DNA from: Catenulispora rubra
GTDB taxonomy: Bacteria > Actinomycetota > Actinomycetes > Streptomycetales > Catenulisporaceae
Length of the DNA stretch: 39,165 nt
Direction of reading: 5' to 3'
Assembly (NCBI RefSeq): GCF_015356825.1
Contig: NZ_JAACYW010000085.1
Location: 1 to 39,165 of the forward strand
Position 1 is the first letter of the stretch. Each line of letters starts with the position of its first letter. A program made the position numbers and the translations under genes. The notes beneath the pieces were generated by a model. The model was given only the letters and a program-made list of their open reading frames with translations. It was not told where the DNA came from and searched no databases. Below, piece by piece: positions 21,802 to 30,115 of the stretch.

Positions 21802-23115
21802 GTGTCTCGCGTCTACGCCTGGATCCAGCGCCACCCGAAGCTGATCGACGGCATCCCGGCCCTGATCCTGCTGCTGATCGGGATCGCCGCGCTGGCCGCG
21901 TCGGACGTCGGCTCCGGGGTGCGCAAGGTCCTGGTCGCGCCGCTGATGGTGGCGGCCATCGTGCCGCTCGTCTTCCGGCGCCGGTGGCCGCGGGGCACGT
22001 TCGCCGTCGCCGCGGTGGCGGCCTTCCTGAGCTTCTTCACCCTGGCGGCCGCCTTCAACGCCGCCGACCTGGCGTACCCGATCTACCTCTACACGGTCGC
22101 GGCCTACTGCCAGCGGCGCTGGTCGATCCCGGCGATGGTGCTGACGTACCTCGGCGCGCTCGTGCAGTTCGGGCTGCTGCACATGTACAACGATCCGTCG
22201 TCCACGCCGTGTGACCAGGCCGGCGCGCCCCCGATGCAGAAGGCCTGCTACCAGCAGCAGGCGCCGTTCAACGCCAGCGACCACTTCAACTGGGTCACCT
22301 TCCTGTTCGTCGCGGTGTTCATCGCCGGGCTCGTCGGCCTGGCCTGGGTCGCCGGCGACTCCATGCGCTACCGCCGCGAGTACTACGTGCGTCTTGAGGA
22401 CCGCGCCGAGCGTCTGGAGCGGGAGCGCGACGCGCAGGCCCAGATCGCCGCGGCCGCCGAGCGCGCGCGCATCGCCCGCGAACTGCACGACGTGGTCGCG
22501 CACAACGTCTCGGTCATGGTGGTCCAGGCCGACGGCGCGACGTACGCGATGGACCAGGACCCGGAGGCGGCGCGCAAGGCGCTGATGGCGATCGCCCAGA
22601 CCGGCCGCACCGCGCTGACCGAGATGCGGCGGATGCTCGGCGTGCTGCGCTCGTCCGACGACGTCGGCACCTACGTGCCGCAGCCCGGCATCGAGCAGCT
22701 GGGCGACCTGCTCGAGCAGGTGCGCTCGACCGGGCTGCCGGTGTCCCTGACGGTGGAGGGAGTGCCCCGGGAGATGCCGACGGGCCTGGCGCTGGCGGTG
22801 TACCGGATCGTGCAGGAGTCGCTGACGAACACCCGCAAGCACGGCGGCCCGCAGGTGAAGGCCTCGGTGGCGATGATGTACACCGACGACTGCCTGGTGC
22901 TGCGCATCGTCGACAACGGCCGCGGCGACGCGGCCCCCGGCGACGGCATGGGGCACGGCCTGGTCGGCATGCGCGAGCGGGTCACGGTCTTCGGCGGCAC
23001 ACTCGTCACCGGCCCGCACGTCTCCGGCGGCTACGCTGTGGAGGCGATCCTGCCCTTCGCCGGCCCGGAGTCCGCCGACCGGAGCGAACCGCAGGCCGAG
23101 TCCCAGGAGTCGTGA
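21802..23115 (+). CDS. Sensor histidine kinase, NarL-type (HisKA_3)
   Basis: This 437-residue sensor has about five hydrophobic segments in the first 185 residues, an extracytoplasmic loop of about 40 residues (127-165) carrying two cysteines (C137, C149), a short coiled coil, the HisKA_3 dimerisation/phosphoacceptor motif ERARIARELHDVVAHN (H229) and a HATPase_c domain (QESLTNTRKHG, VDNGRGD, GHGLVGMRERV). The response regulator overlaps its end by 4 bp (GTGA), making a cognate pair. The paired Cys in the outer loop could form a disulfide, but the signal is unknown. GTG 21802 is placed 6 nt after a TACGCT box. Confidence 0.95.
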   Translation: MSRVYAWIQRHPKLIDGIPALILLLIGIAALAASDVGSGVRKVLVAPLMVAAIVPLVFRRRWPRGTFAVAAVAAFLSFFTLAAAFNAADLAYPIYLYTVAAYCQRRWSIPAMVLTYLGALVQFGLLHMYNDPSSTPCDQAGAPPMQKACYQQQAPFNASDHFNWVTFLFVAVFIAGLVGLAWVAGDSMRYRREYYVRLEDRAERLERERDAQAQIAAAAERARIARELHDVVAHNVSVMVVQADGATYAMDQDPEAARKALMAIAQTGRTALTEMRRMLGVLRSSDDVGTYVPQPGIEQLGDLLEQVRSTGLPVSLTVEGVPREMPTGLALAVYRIVQESLTNTRKHGGPQVKASVAMMYTDDCLVLRIVDNGRGDAAPGDGMGHGLVGMRERVTVFGGTLVTGPHVSGGYAVEAILPFAGPESADRSEPQAESQES

Positions 23116-23912
23116 CGTTGAGCCAGAGCACGCCGGAACCGATGCATCGGCTGGACCGGACCGACCGGATCGACCGGCTGAACCGGCTGAACCGGCTGGA
23201 CCGGATCGATCCGACAGACGCGACGCCGCAGCCCGCCGACGGGACGGCCCCCATCCGCATCGTCCTGGTCGACGACCAGGAACTGCTCCGCACCGGCTTC
23301 CGCATGGTCCTGAACAGCCAGCCCGACATGTCCGTGGTCGGCGAGGCCGGCGACGGCCAGGCGGCCCTGGACCTGCTGAGCACCCTGCCGGCCGACGTGG
23401 TCCTGATGGACGTCCGCATGCCCCGCCTGGACGGCGTCGCCGCCACCCGCGAGATCGTGAAGCGAGGCGAGCGCCCCCGCGTCCTGATGCTCACCACCTT
23501 CGACCTCGACGAGTACGCCTTCACGGCGCTCAAGGCCGGAGCCAGCGGCTTCCTCCTGAAAGACGTCCCACCCCCGGACCTCCTGGCCGCCATCCGCGCC
23601 GTCCACAGCGGCGAGGCCGTGGTGGCGCCCTCCACGACCCGCAGACTGCTGGACAAGTTCGCCCCGATGCTCCCGTCGGAGAGCGAACCGGCCCCGCCGG
23701 AACTGAACGTCCTGACCGAGCGCGAGCACGAGGTGCTGCTGCTGGTCGCCCAGGGGATGTCGAACGCGGAGATCGCCGGAAAGCTGTTCCTGTCCGAGGC
23801 GACGGTGAAGACGCACGTCGGGCGGATCCTGATGAAGCTCGGCCTGCGCGACCGGGTGCAGGCGGTGGTGCTGGCTTACGAGACGGGGCTGGTCAAGGCT
23901 CGGGGGCGGTAG
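23112..23912 (+). CDS. Response regulator, NarL/FixJ family, with Arg-Asp repeat N-terminus
   Basis: The receiver domain starts at about residue 48 (IRIVLVDDQELLRTGF), with acidic pocket D54/D55, phosphoacceptor D100 in LMDVRMP, and Thr/Lys switch residues in LTTF and GFLLKD. A LuxR-type HTH closes the protein (LTEREHEVLLLVAQGMSNAEIAGKLFLSEATVKTHVGRIL). The unusual part is an N-terminal extension of about 47 residues containing seven tandem R-x-D/N triplets. An in-frame ATG at 23142 lies just before the repeat, so the repeat would be kept with either start. It pairs with the upstream histidine kinase through a 4-bp overlap. Confidence 0.95.
   Translation: MTLSQSTPEPMHRLDRTDRIDRLNRLNRLDRIDPTDATPQPADGTAPIRIVLVDDQELLRTGFRMVLNSQPDMSVVGEAGDGQAALDLLSTLPADVVLMDVRMPRLDGVAATREIVKRGERPRVLMLTTFDLDEYAFTALKAGASGFLLKDVPPPDLLAAIRAVHSGEAVVAPSTTRRLLDKFAPMLPSESEPAPPELNVLTEREHEVLLLVAQGMSNAEIAGKLFLSEATVKTHVGRILMKLGLRDRVQAVVLAYETGLVKARGR
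23148..23210 (+). repeat. 9-bp tandem repeat x7 (R-L/T/I-D/N)
   Basis: Seven in-frame 9-bp units begin at 23148 (CGGCTGGAC) and end with CGGATCGAT; each encodes Arg, Leu/Thr/Ile, Asp/Asn. They sit in the N-terminal extension of the response regulator. Confidence 0.9.
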
Positions 23913-23982
23913 GGCTTGCTCGGGGCGTGACAATGCTCTGAATGGGTGAATGCTGCTGTTGTCGGCGCGGTGATTCGCTGGT

Positions 23983-24012
23983 TTGTGCACACTGGGTATT
24001 GGCAGATTAACT
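23983..24012 (+). promoter_or_regulatory. Candidate promoter of the Uma2-like gene
   Basis: TTGTGC (23983-23988), an 18-nt spacer and TTAACT (24007-24012) precede a GGAGG ribosome site at 24022-24026. Confidence 0.45.
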
Positions 24013-24033
24013 ACCCGTATCCGGAGGTACGCT

Positions 24034-24615
24034 GTGAGTGTGACCGCAGAGCCGCTGCGCCCCACGCATGCCGGGCCGTATGTCGCTGAAGACCTGGATC
24101 GGATCCCTGATCTGCCTCCTCACACGGAGCTGATCGACGGGAACCTGATCTTTGTGAGCCCCCAGGCGTTCTTCCACCTTCTGGCCATCAACGCCATCAA
24201 CAGCGCTTTGGAGCGGACGGTGCCGCCGGATCTGTTGGTGGCGGACCGGATGACAGTGAGACTCGACGATAAGAACCGAGTCGAACCCGATGTCCTGGTT
24301 GTCGACAACGCTGCGCTGGGCAGCATCCTCCAGACCAGCTTCGGGGCGGTCGACGTACTGCTGGTCGTCGAGGTCATCTCGCCCGAGTCGAGGACCCGCG
24401 ACCGCAAGGAGAAACCGGGCAAGTATGCCGCCGCCGGGATCCCGCATTTTTGGATTGTCGACAACATCGGTGAGAAGACCGTGGTCGAGGTCTTCAAGCT
24501 CGACCAGGACCTTGGCTCCTACGAACTCGTGGGTCGATTCGACGGGGCTTTCGAGCTCCAAGAGCCATTCCCGGTGGCGCTGGACCTCTGGGAAATCGAC
24601 AAGCGTCGCAGCTAG
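24034..24615 (+). CDS. Uma2-family (DUF820) restriction-endonuclease-fold protein
   Basis: This 193-residue protein matches the Uma2/DUF820 family with a PD-(D/E)XK-like core: TELIDGNLIFVSPQ at the N-terminus, VEPDVLVVD, VLLVVEVISPESRTRDRKEKPGKYAAAGIPHFWIVD holding the predicted acidic and lysine residues, then a C-terminal beta region. Families of these genes are common in actinobacteria and cyanobacteria, and their biological role is poorly known. GGAGG sits 7 nt before GTG 24034. Codon choice is less GC-biased than in its neighbours (more T-ending codons), suggesting a more recent arrival. It is convergent with the permease gene, 24 bp away. Confidence 0.9.
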   Translation: MSVTAEPLRPTHAGPYVAEDLDRIPDLPPHTELIDGNLIFVSPQAFFHLLAINAINSALERTVPPDLLVADRMTVRLDDKNRVEPDVLVVDNAALGSILQTSFGAVDVLLVVEVISPESRTRDRKEKPGKYAAAGIPHFWIVDNIGEKTVVEVFKLDQDLGSYELVGRFDGAFELQEPFPVALDLWEIDKRRS

Positions 24616-24639
24616 TCGCGTCCCAGAGGTCCCGGACGC

Positions 24640-26070
24640 CTACTCGATCCCCAGTGCCTGCTTGATCGGATCCAGCGCGAAGTACACCACGAAGAACAAC
24701 GCCACGATCCACATCAGCCAGTTCACGTCCCGCGCCTTGCCGAGCACCACCTTCAGCACGCAGAACAGGATGAAGCCGGCCCCGATCCCGTTCGTGATCG
24801 AGTAGGTGAACGGCATCAGCGCGATCGTCAGGAACGCCGGGACCGCGATCTCCCAGTCGTCCCAGTTGATGTCCTTCGCCTGCGTCATCATCAGGAAGCC
24901 GACCGCGACCAGCGCCGGGGCCGCGGCCTGGGACGGCACGATGGTCAGCACCGGGGTCAGGAACGCCGCCAGGAACAGCAGCGCTCCGGTGACGATGTTC
25001 GCCAGCCCTGTGCGCGCGCCCTCGCCGACGCCGGCGGCCGACTCCACGAAGCACGTGTTCGACGATGCCGAGCCCGCGCCGCCGGCGGAGGCGGCCAGGC
25101 CGTCGATGAACAGGACGCGGCCGATGCTCGGCAGCCGGCCCTCCTCGTCGAGCAGGCCCGCCTCGCCGCTGATGCCGATGATGGTGCCCATCGCGTCGAA
25201 GAAGTCGGCCAGGATCAGGGTGAAGACGAACACGATCGCCGTCATCACGCCCGCGTGGTGGAAGCCGCCGAACAGGCTGAACTTGCCCAGCAGGCCGAAG
25301 TCGGGGTGCGCCACGATGCCGTGCGGGACCTTCGGGGCGATGGTGCCCCAGGCCTCGTCGGGGACCGTGGCGATCTTGTTCACCACGATCGCCAGGACCG
25401 TGGTGCCGACGATGGAGATCAGCAGGCCGCCGGGGACCTTGCGGACCAGCAGGCACAGGGTCAGCAGCACGCCGATGCAGAACACGAACATCGGCCAGCC
25501 CTTGAGCGTGCCGCCCGCCCCGAGGGTGACCGGGGTGCCCGCGCCCTTGCCGACGAAGCCAGCGTCGACCAGGCCGATGAAGGCGATGAACAGGCCGATG
25601 CCGACGCCGATGGCCTTCTTCAGGGCCAGCGGGATGGCGTCCATGATCTTCTGCCGCAGTCCCGTGACCACCAGCAGGCAGATGCCCAGGCCCTCCAACA
25701 CGACCAGGCCCATCGCGTCCGGCCAGGACATGGTCGGAGCCAGGGTGAAGGCCACGACGCCGTTCAGGCCGAGCCCGGCCGCGATGGCCAGCGGCAGGTT
25801 GCCGCCGACGCCCATGATCAGCGTCATCACGCCGGCCACCACCGCGGTGGAGGTGACCAGCTGGGTGTGGTTCAGGACGTGGCCGAACTTGTCCTTGGCG
25901 CCGCCCAGGATGATCGGGTTCAGCACCAGGATGTAGGCCATGGTGAAGAACGTGGCGAGCCCGCCGCGGGCCTCACGGACGTATGAGGATCCCCGCTCGT
26001 GCACCTTGAAGACGCGTTCCAGGACGCCCACCCCGCCGGGACCGCCTGCGCTTCCCGTCTGAACTGACAA
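24640..26070 (-). CDS. Purine (guanine/hypoxanthine-type) permease, AzgA-like NCS2 family
   Basis: This 476-residue polytopic membrane protein has the AzgA/NCS2 layout. After a short N-terminal segment (VFKVHERGSSYVREARGG) come TFFTMAYILVLNPIIL, then GLNGVVAFTLA, LPLALKKAIGVGIGLFIAFIGL, LILADFFDAMGTIIG and SASSNTCFVESAAGVGEGARTGLANIVTGALLF, the conserved substrate-site segments. It probably imports hypoxanthine, guanine or adenine by proton symport. The start is TTG 26070, 7 nt after GAGGAG. It is divergent from the DUF2530 gene, the neighbour arrangement familiar in actinobacteria. Confidence 0.93.
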   Translation of the reverse strand: MSVQTGSAGGPGGVGVLERVFKVHERGSSYVREARGGLATFFTMAYILVLNPIILGGAKDKFGHVLNHTQLVTSTAVVAGVMTLIMGVGGNLPLAIAAGLGLNGVVAFTLAPTMSWPDAMGLVVLEGLGICLLVVTGLRQKIMDAIPLALKKAIGVGIGLFIAFIGLVDAGFVGKGAGTPVTLGAGGTLKGWPMFVFCIGVLLTLCLLVRKVPGGLLISIVGTTVLAIVVNKIATVPDEAWGTIAPKVPHGIVAHPDFGLLGKFSLFGGFHHAGVMTAIVFVFTLILADFFDAMGTIIGISGEAGLLDEEGRLPSIGRVLFIDGLAASAGGAGSASSNTCFVESAAGVGEGARTGLANIVTGALLFLAAFLTPVLTIVPSQAAAPALVAVGFLMMTQAKDINWDDWEIAVPAFLTIALMPFTYSITNGIGAGFILFCVLKVVLGKARDVNWLMWIVALFFVVYFALDPIKQALGIE

Positions 26071-26126
26071 GCTCCCACTCCTCGCCTGGTGAAATGTGCC
26101 GCCGTTACGGAGATCCGTGCCGTCGA

Positions 26127-26132
26127 TATCCT
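26127..26132 (+). promoter_or_regulatory. -10 box (TATCCT) of leaderless DUF2530 gene
   Basis: TATCCT ends 6 nt before ATG 26139. A TTACGG 16 nt upstream is a possible -35. Confidence 0.55.
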
Positions 26133-26138
26133 GTCCAC

Positions 26139-26681
26139 ATGACAACCCAGGGCCGCAGGCGCCGAGCGGAGGAACCGGAGGGCACGCCGGAGCGTGACTC
26201 TTCCGGGCGCACCGCCCAAAGAGGCCGCGCCGGCCGGCCCAAACTGGAGCCGATGCAGATCAACGAGCCAAAGGTTATCTGGATCGGTATCGGCCTGTGG
26301 GCTGCCGCTTTCCTCATCTTGTTGCCTTTTCGTAAAACTCTGATCTCCGACGGCCACGGCTGGTGGCTCTACACCCCCCTGGCCGGGGCCGGACTCGGGA
26401 TGCTGGGCCTGCCGATGGTCGGGCGCCGCAAGGCGGTCATGCGGCGGGAGACCGAGCACGGCCGCCAGGTCGGGCACGAGGAGCCCGCCGGACGGGAGCG
26501 CAAGGGGCGGGGGCGGGGACGCGACAAGGGGCGCGACAGCAGCCGGGACAGCAGTCGCGACGCCCGCGAATCCGCCCGCGACTCCGGCCGGGACAACGCC
26601 CGCGACGCCAGCTGGGAAACCAACCGCGACACCGGTCGAGACACCGGCCGAGACACCAACCGCGGCCGAGGTCGTCGCTGA
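26139..26681 (+). CDS. DUF2530 membrane protein with Arg-Asp repeat tail
   Basis: A basic N-terminus of about 40 residues leads into the DUF2530 core: KLEPMQINEPKVIWIGIGLWAAAFLILLPF (first membrane segment), then WWLYTPLAGAGLGMLGL (second). The C-terminal half is unusual: about 50 residues in which Arg-Asp recurs nearly every fourth residue. DUF2530 proteins are small two-helix membrane proteins of unknown role, commonly next to NCS2 permeases. Normal members lack such a long tail as far as I know. ATG 26139 follows a TATCCT box by 6 nt. Confidence 0.85.
   Translation: MTTQGRRRRAEEPEGTPERDSSGRTAQRGRAGRPKLEPMQINEPKVIWIGIGLWAAAFLILLPFRKTLISDGHGWWLYTPLAGAGLGMLGLPMVGRRKAVMRRETEHGRQVGHEEPAGRERKGRGRGRDKGRDSSRDSSRDARESARDSGRDNARDASWETNRDTGRDTGRDTNRGRGRR
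26520..26679 (+). repeat. Degenerate 12-bp tandem repeat (x-x-R-D)
   Basis: About thirteen 12-bp units encode R-D followed by two small or polar residues (GRDSSRDSSRDA, GRDTGRDTNRG). Third positions vary while the Arg-Asp pair is kept, so the charge pattern appears selected or anciently expanded. Confidence 0.8.
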
Positions 26682-26778
26682 TCCGAGCCCCGCACAGCCC
26701 CATCGGGATCGGCTCATCGGATCGTAGGACCATACGCTTTCTTCGTGACCTTGGCAGCCGCTGAGTCGTTGATCGTGC

Positions 26779-27357
26779 GTGATCGCCCCCTTATCGGTCC
26801 CCTATAGAGACGTCAGCGCCTCGGAACTGTCGTGGTCCCTGGAGGCCCCCGACCAGCCGCCCTTACACAGCGACAGACACCCGGTCGGCAGCCTCGACGT
26901 CGAAGTCCGCATCCTCGGCGCCTCGCACCAGATCCTGGTCCGTACCGCCGACCGCGGCCGCCTGGTCTGCCGCGAGACCGTCGCCTGCCGCGAGGCCGCC
27001 CCGGGCCCGCTGCCGATGGCCATCGAGCGCGAACTCGACGACGGCTATCACTACGAGGTCCGCTGCGACGTCCGCGAGGTCGACGCCGGCCACTTCCCGG
27101 CCTGGGCCTCAGCGCTGCGCGACTACGTCGGCGCCCTCCCCGAGGCCACCATCGCGGTCTTCCCGGCGATCCCCGACGCCATCACCGCCGTGGTCGTCGA
27201 ACCGCTCCCGGCCCGGCTGCACGGAGTGCTGTGGCGCACCTGGCACACCTACCCGCACGCCGGGGGCGGCGGGGACGTGGTCGCCACCAGGACGGTCCTC
27301 TACCTGGCACCCCCCTCTGGTGGCGCCGGAGGGGGCATGCCAGGCTTGAGGCCATGA
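26779..27357 (+). CDS. DUF2617 family protein
   Basis: This 192-residue soluble protein shows the DUF2617 signature segments: SELSWSLE at the N-terminus, LGASHQILVR, CRETVAC, DGYHYEVRCDV, VFPAIPDAITAVVVE and WRTWHTYPHAGGGGDVVATRT. The family is actinobacterial and has no known function. GTG 26779 is the first in-frame start after an upstream stop at 26770, and there is no ribosome site. A TACGCT box at 26733 suggests transcription from about 26745. Codon 5 is TTA, rare here. The following dehydrogenase overlaps its end by 4 bp (ATGA). Confidence 0.87.
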   Translation: MIAPLSVPYRDVSASELSWSLEAPDQPPLHSDRHPVGSLDVEVRILGASHQILVRTADRGRLVCRETVACREAAPGPLPMAIERELDDGYHYEVRCDVREVDAGHFPAWASALRDYVGALPEATIAVFPAIPDAITAVVVEPLPARLHGVLWRTWHTYPHAGGGGDVVATRTVLYLAPPSGGAGGGMPGLRP

Positions 27358-28118
27358 CGACGGCCTTGATTACCGGGGCGACGGCCGGCATCGGTGCCGC
27401 GTTCGCCCGCCGTTTCGCGGCGGCCCGCTATGACCTGGTGCTCGTGGCCCGCAACGTCGAGCGCCTGGAGAACGCCGCCGCCGAGCTCAGCCTGCTGGGC
27501 GCCGGCAAGGTGGAGGTGCTCTCCGCCGACCTGGGCACCGTGGACGGCCGCGCGCTGGTCGAGGACCGCCTGGCCGATCCGCTGCGCGGGATCGACGTGC
27601 TGGTCAACAACGCCGGCTTCGGCCAGGGCAGCGCCTTCCTGTCGCATCCGGTCGAGGACGAGGAAGCCATGCTCGACGTGCTGGTGCGCGCCGTGCTGCG
27701 GCTGACCCGCGCCGCGCTGCCGGGCATGATCGAGCGCGGCAAGGGCGCGATCATCAACGTCTCCTCGGTCGCCGGCTTCGTGCCGCGCGGCACGTACAGC
27801 TCCGCCAAGGCCTGGGTCACCAACTTCAGCGAGTCCGTCGCCGCCGAGGTGCACGGCACCGGCGTGCGGGTGGTCGCGGTCTGCCCCGGGTTCACCCACA
27901 CCGAGTTCCACGAGCGCGCGGACATCGACACCGGCGACATCCCGGGGTGGATGTGGCTGGAGGCCGACGAGATCGTCGAGGGGGCCCTGCGGGACCTGCG
28001 GCGCGGAGTTCCGGTGAGCGTGCCGAGCATGCAGTACAAGGCGATCACCGCGGTCGCCAAGCTCGTCCCCCGGAATCTGGTCACCAAGGTCAGCCGCGGG
28101 ATGTCCAAGCGCTGGTAA
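27354..28118 (+). CDS. Short-chain dehydrogenase/reductase (SDR)
   Basis: This 254-residue Rossmann-fold protein has the NAD(P) motif TGATAGIG near the N-terminus, NNAG, the catalytic Ser in NVSSVAG, YxxxK as YSSAK and the PGF segment of classical SDRs. Arg in the VARN loop favours NADP. The substrate cannot be inferred. The C-terminal MSKRW and LVPRNLVTKVSRGMSKRW helix resemble the SDR group that acts on lipids or ketones. It is translated with DUF2617 (ATGA overlap). A small hairpin (CGTGCC/GGCACG, 28119-28134) follows its stop. Confidence 0.92.
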   Translation: MTTALITGATAGIGAAFARRFAAARYDLVLVARNVERLENAAAELSLLGAGKVEVLSADLGTVDGRALVEDRLADPLRGIDVLVNNAGFGQGSAFLSHPVEDEEAMLDVLVRAVLRLTRAALPGMIERGKGAIINVSSVAGFVPRGTYSSAKAWVTNFSESVAAEVHGTGVRVVAVCPGFTHTEFHERADIDTGDIPGWMWLEADEIVEGALRDLRRGVPVSVPSMQYKAITAVAKLVPRNLVTKVSRGMSKRW

Positions 28119-28190
28119 CGTGCCACCAGGCACGCGGTCCGCACGATGGCGGGCACGCGGGTGACTTCCCGGCGAGGGGGTGGGTACGCG

Positions 28191-29090
28191 ATGGCGTTCG
28201 AGGTCGAGGTGCCAGTGCGGCACAGGACTATGTGGCTGGCGTTCACCGATCCCGAGAAGATGGCGCGCGCCGTGCCCGGGCTGACCGTCGACGCGGTGCA
28301 CGCGGTGCCCCCGGCCGACGGGCCCGAGGGCGTCGCCGGGGACGTGGTGGCCGGCCGGTTGAAGCTGCGCGTGGGCTCCGGCGCCGGGGCCGCTATCACC
28401 TACCGCGGCACCGCGTGCATAGCGGGTGCCGAGGCGCACAAGGGGACGCTGGACATCGCCGTGGACGCCGCCCAGGCGCGCGGGAACGGTGCGCTGGCCG
28501 GGTATCTCCGGGTCACACTGGTCCAGGCCGGGGAGGCCGGCGATCGGACCCTGGTCACGGTGGTTCCGGAGCTGGAGCTCTCCGGGCGCGCTCTGGAGTT
28601 CACCCAGGAGGACTGGCACGGCGCCGTCGAGGCGTTGGGCGCGGCCTGGATCGACGTGCTGGCCGGGCAGTTCGGTGAGGGTTCTGCGGCGGAGGCGGCG
28701 GAGGTGCCTCGGGTGCCCCAAGTGCCCGAGGTGACTGAGCCTGCTGATTTGTCCGAGGCGGCCACACCGGCAGAGGCGACCGAGTCAGCTGTGGCGACCG
28801 AGTCGGCCGTGGCGGAGCCGTCGAATAAAGAACTGGAATCCGAATCGGAATCCGACAAGATCACCAATGCCGGGATCCCCGCGGTCTCCCCGGCCGCGGC
28901 GCCGTCGAACGAATCGCTCTCGGACGAATCGCTTTCCGAAGACCCGTTGGCCGCGGTCTGGAACGGCCGATACGAGAAGAACCGCTGGCTCCCGCTGATC
29001 ACGGCTCTGGCATTGTTCCTGCTGATCAAGCGCAGGCGGCGCCACCGCGCCGACAAGCCGGGCGCGGATTCATCATTTAGGATGGAATAG
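28191..29090 (+). CDS. SRPBCC (CoxG-like) protein with C-terminal membrane anchor
   Basis: The first 160 residues form a START/SRPBCC ligand-binding domain of the carbon monoxide dehydrogenase subunit G type (FEVEVPVRHRTMWLAFTDPEKMARAVPGL, then YRGTACIAG and a FTQEDWHGAVEALGAAW helix). A Glu/Ser/Ala-rich linker of about 100 residues follows, then RWLPLITALALFLLIKRRRR, a single membrane anchor with a basic tail. CoxG itself is membrane-attached in CO dehydrogenase maturation, but no cox genes are here. ATG 28191 follows GAGGGGGTGGG; an earlier ATG at 28146 is possible. Ligand unknown. Confidence 0.82.
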   Translation: MAFEVEVPVRHRTMWLAFTDPEKMARAVPGLTVDAVHAVPPADGPEGVAGDVVAGRLKLRVGSGAGAAITYRGTACIAGAEAHKGTLDIAVDAAQARGNGALAGYLRVTLVQAGEAGDRTLVTVVPELELSGRALEFTQEDWHGAVEALGAAWIDVLAGQFGEGSAAEAAEVPRVPQVPEVTEPADLSEAATPAEATESAVATESAVAEPSNKELESESESDKITNAGIPAVSPAAAPSNESLSDESLSEDPLAAVWNGRYEKNRWLPLITALALFLLIKRRRRHRADKPGADSSFRME

Positions 29091-29229
29091 CCCTCAGATA
29101 GCTGCCTTGAGTAGACCTCGGCTCGTACATTGGCGCGCAAGTCGGTACATCACACCGGATGCCTGGAAGCCGGGCGGACCCCGCGCGGCGGCCAGTGACG
29201 CAGCAGCACGATCGAGGAGCACCAGCAGC

Positions 29230-30063
29230 ATGTACGTCGAGGGATGGAACGTCCACCGGGTCATCCGGCCCGCCCGCCTCGCCAACGCCGTCGTCGAGCG
29301 GCTGCTGCTGCGCATACTGGAGGGCGAGTTCCCGCCGGGCACGGATCTGCCCCCGGAGGCGGCGCTCGCGGCCGAGTTCGCGGTCAGCCGCACCATCCTG
29401 CGCGAGGCGCTCAAGGCTCTGGAGGAGAAGCGCGTCCTGCGCATCCGCCACGGCCGCGGCACCACCGTCCGCCCCAAGGCCGAGTGGAACCTGCTCGACC
29501 CGCTGGTGCTGAGCGTGCAGCTGGAGTACGAATCCTCCCCGGAGCTGGTCGCCGAGCTCGGCGAGGTCCGCACGGCCCTGCTCACGCTGATGGCCGAGCT
29601 GGCCGCCCGCCGCATCCACCCGCCCCAGCGCGAACAGCTGGCCGCGGCCCTGGAGCGGATGCGCGCCGCCGCCGAGGACCCGGGCCCGTTCCACGACGCG
29701 GCCATGGCCTTCACCCGCACCCTGGCCGAGGCCGCCGGCAACGAGGTGGCGCGCTGCGTCATCGAGACGATCGACGTGCCCTACGGCGGCCAGGAGGACA
29801 ACCCGGCCAAGCTCGTCGAGACGATGAAGCTCCGCCTGCTCCTGGCCGAGGCGGCGCACGCCACGGTCGCGGCGGGCCCGGGCGCCCCGGCCGGCTCGCT
29901 GCCGGTCCCGGCCCCGGCCTCGGCGGCCGCGGCACCGGGCCAGCAGGTCCCGGCCCCCGCGACCGCCCCCGGCGCGCAGCCGCTGCGCCAGGGACAGGTC
30001 GCGACGGTCCCGCTGAACCGGCACGGCGTGCGGACGCCGATGCAGCAGTCGGCCCGGGTGTAG
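29230..30063 (+). CDS. GntR-family (FadR subgroup) transcriptional regulator
   Basis: The N-terminal winged helix is clear (LANAVVERLLLRILEGEFPPGTDLPPEAALAAEFAVSRTILREALKALEEKRVLRIRHGRGTTV). The middle is helical and FCD-like (VAELGEVRTALLTLMAELAARRI, FHDAAMAFTRTLAEAAGNEVA). The last 75 or so residues are Ala/Pro/Gly-rich and look disordered, which is unusual for FadR-type repressors. ATG 29230 follows GAGGAG by about 11 nt. It may regulate itself or the SRPBCC gene upstream; the effector is unknown. Confidence 0.9.
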   Translation: MYVEGWNVHRVIRPARLANAVVERLLLRILEGEFPPGTDLPPEAALAAEFAVSRTILREALKALEEKRVLRIRHGRGTTVRPKAEWNLLDPLVLSVQLEYESSPELVAELGEVRTALLTLMAELAARRIHPPQREQLAAALERMRAAAEDPGPFHDAAMAFTRTLAEAAGNEVARCVIETIDVPYGGQEDNPAKLVETMKLRLLLAEAAHATVAAGPGAPAGSLPVPAPASAAAAPGQQVPAPATAPGAQPLRQGQVATVPLNRHGVRTPMQQSARV

Positions 30064-30115
30064 GCAGGCAAGCCCTCCTGCTGATTCGGGGGATTCCCGT
30101 GAAGAGCGCGCATAT

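Noticed and set aside
26071..26145. Longer N-terminus for the AzgA-like permease starting at 26145
   Set aside because: It would cover the divergent DUF2530 start at 26139 and skip the GAGGAG ribosome site located for TTG 26070.
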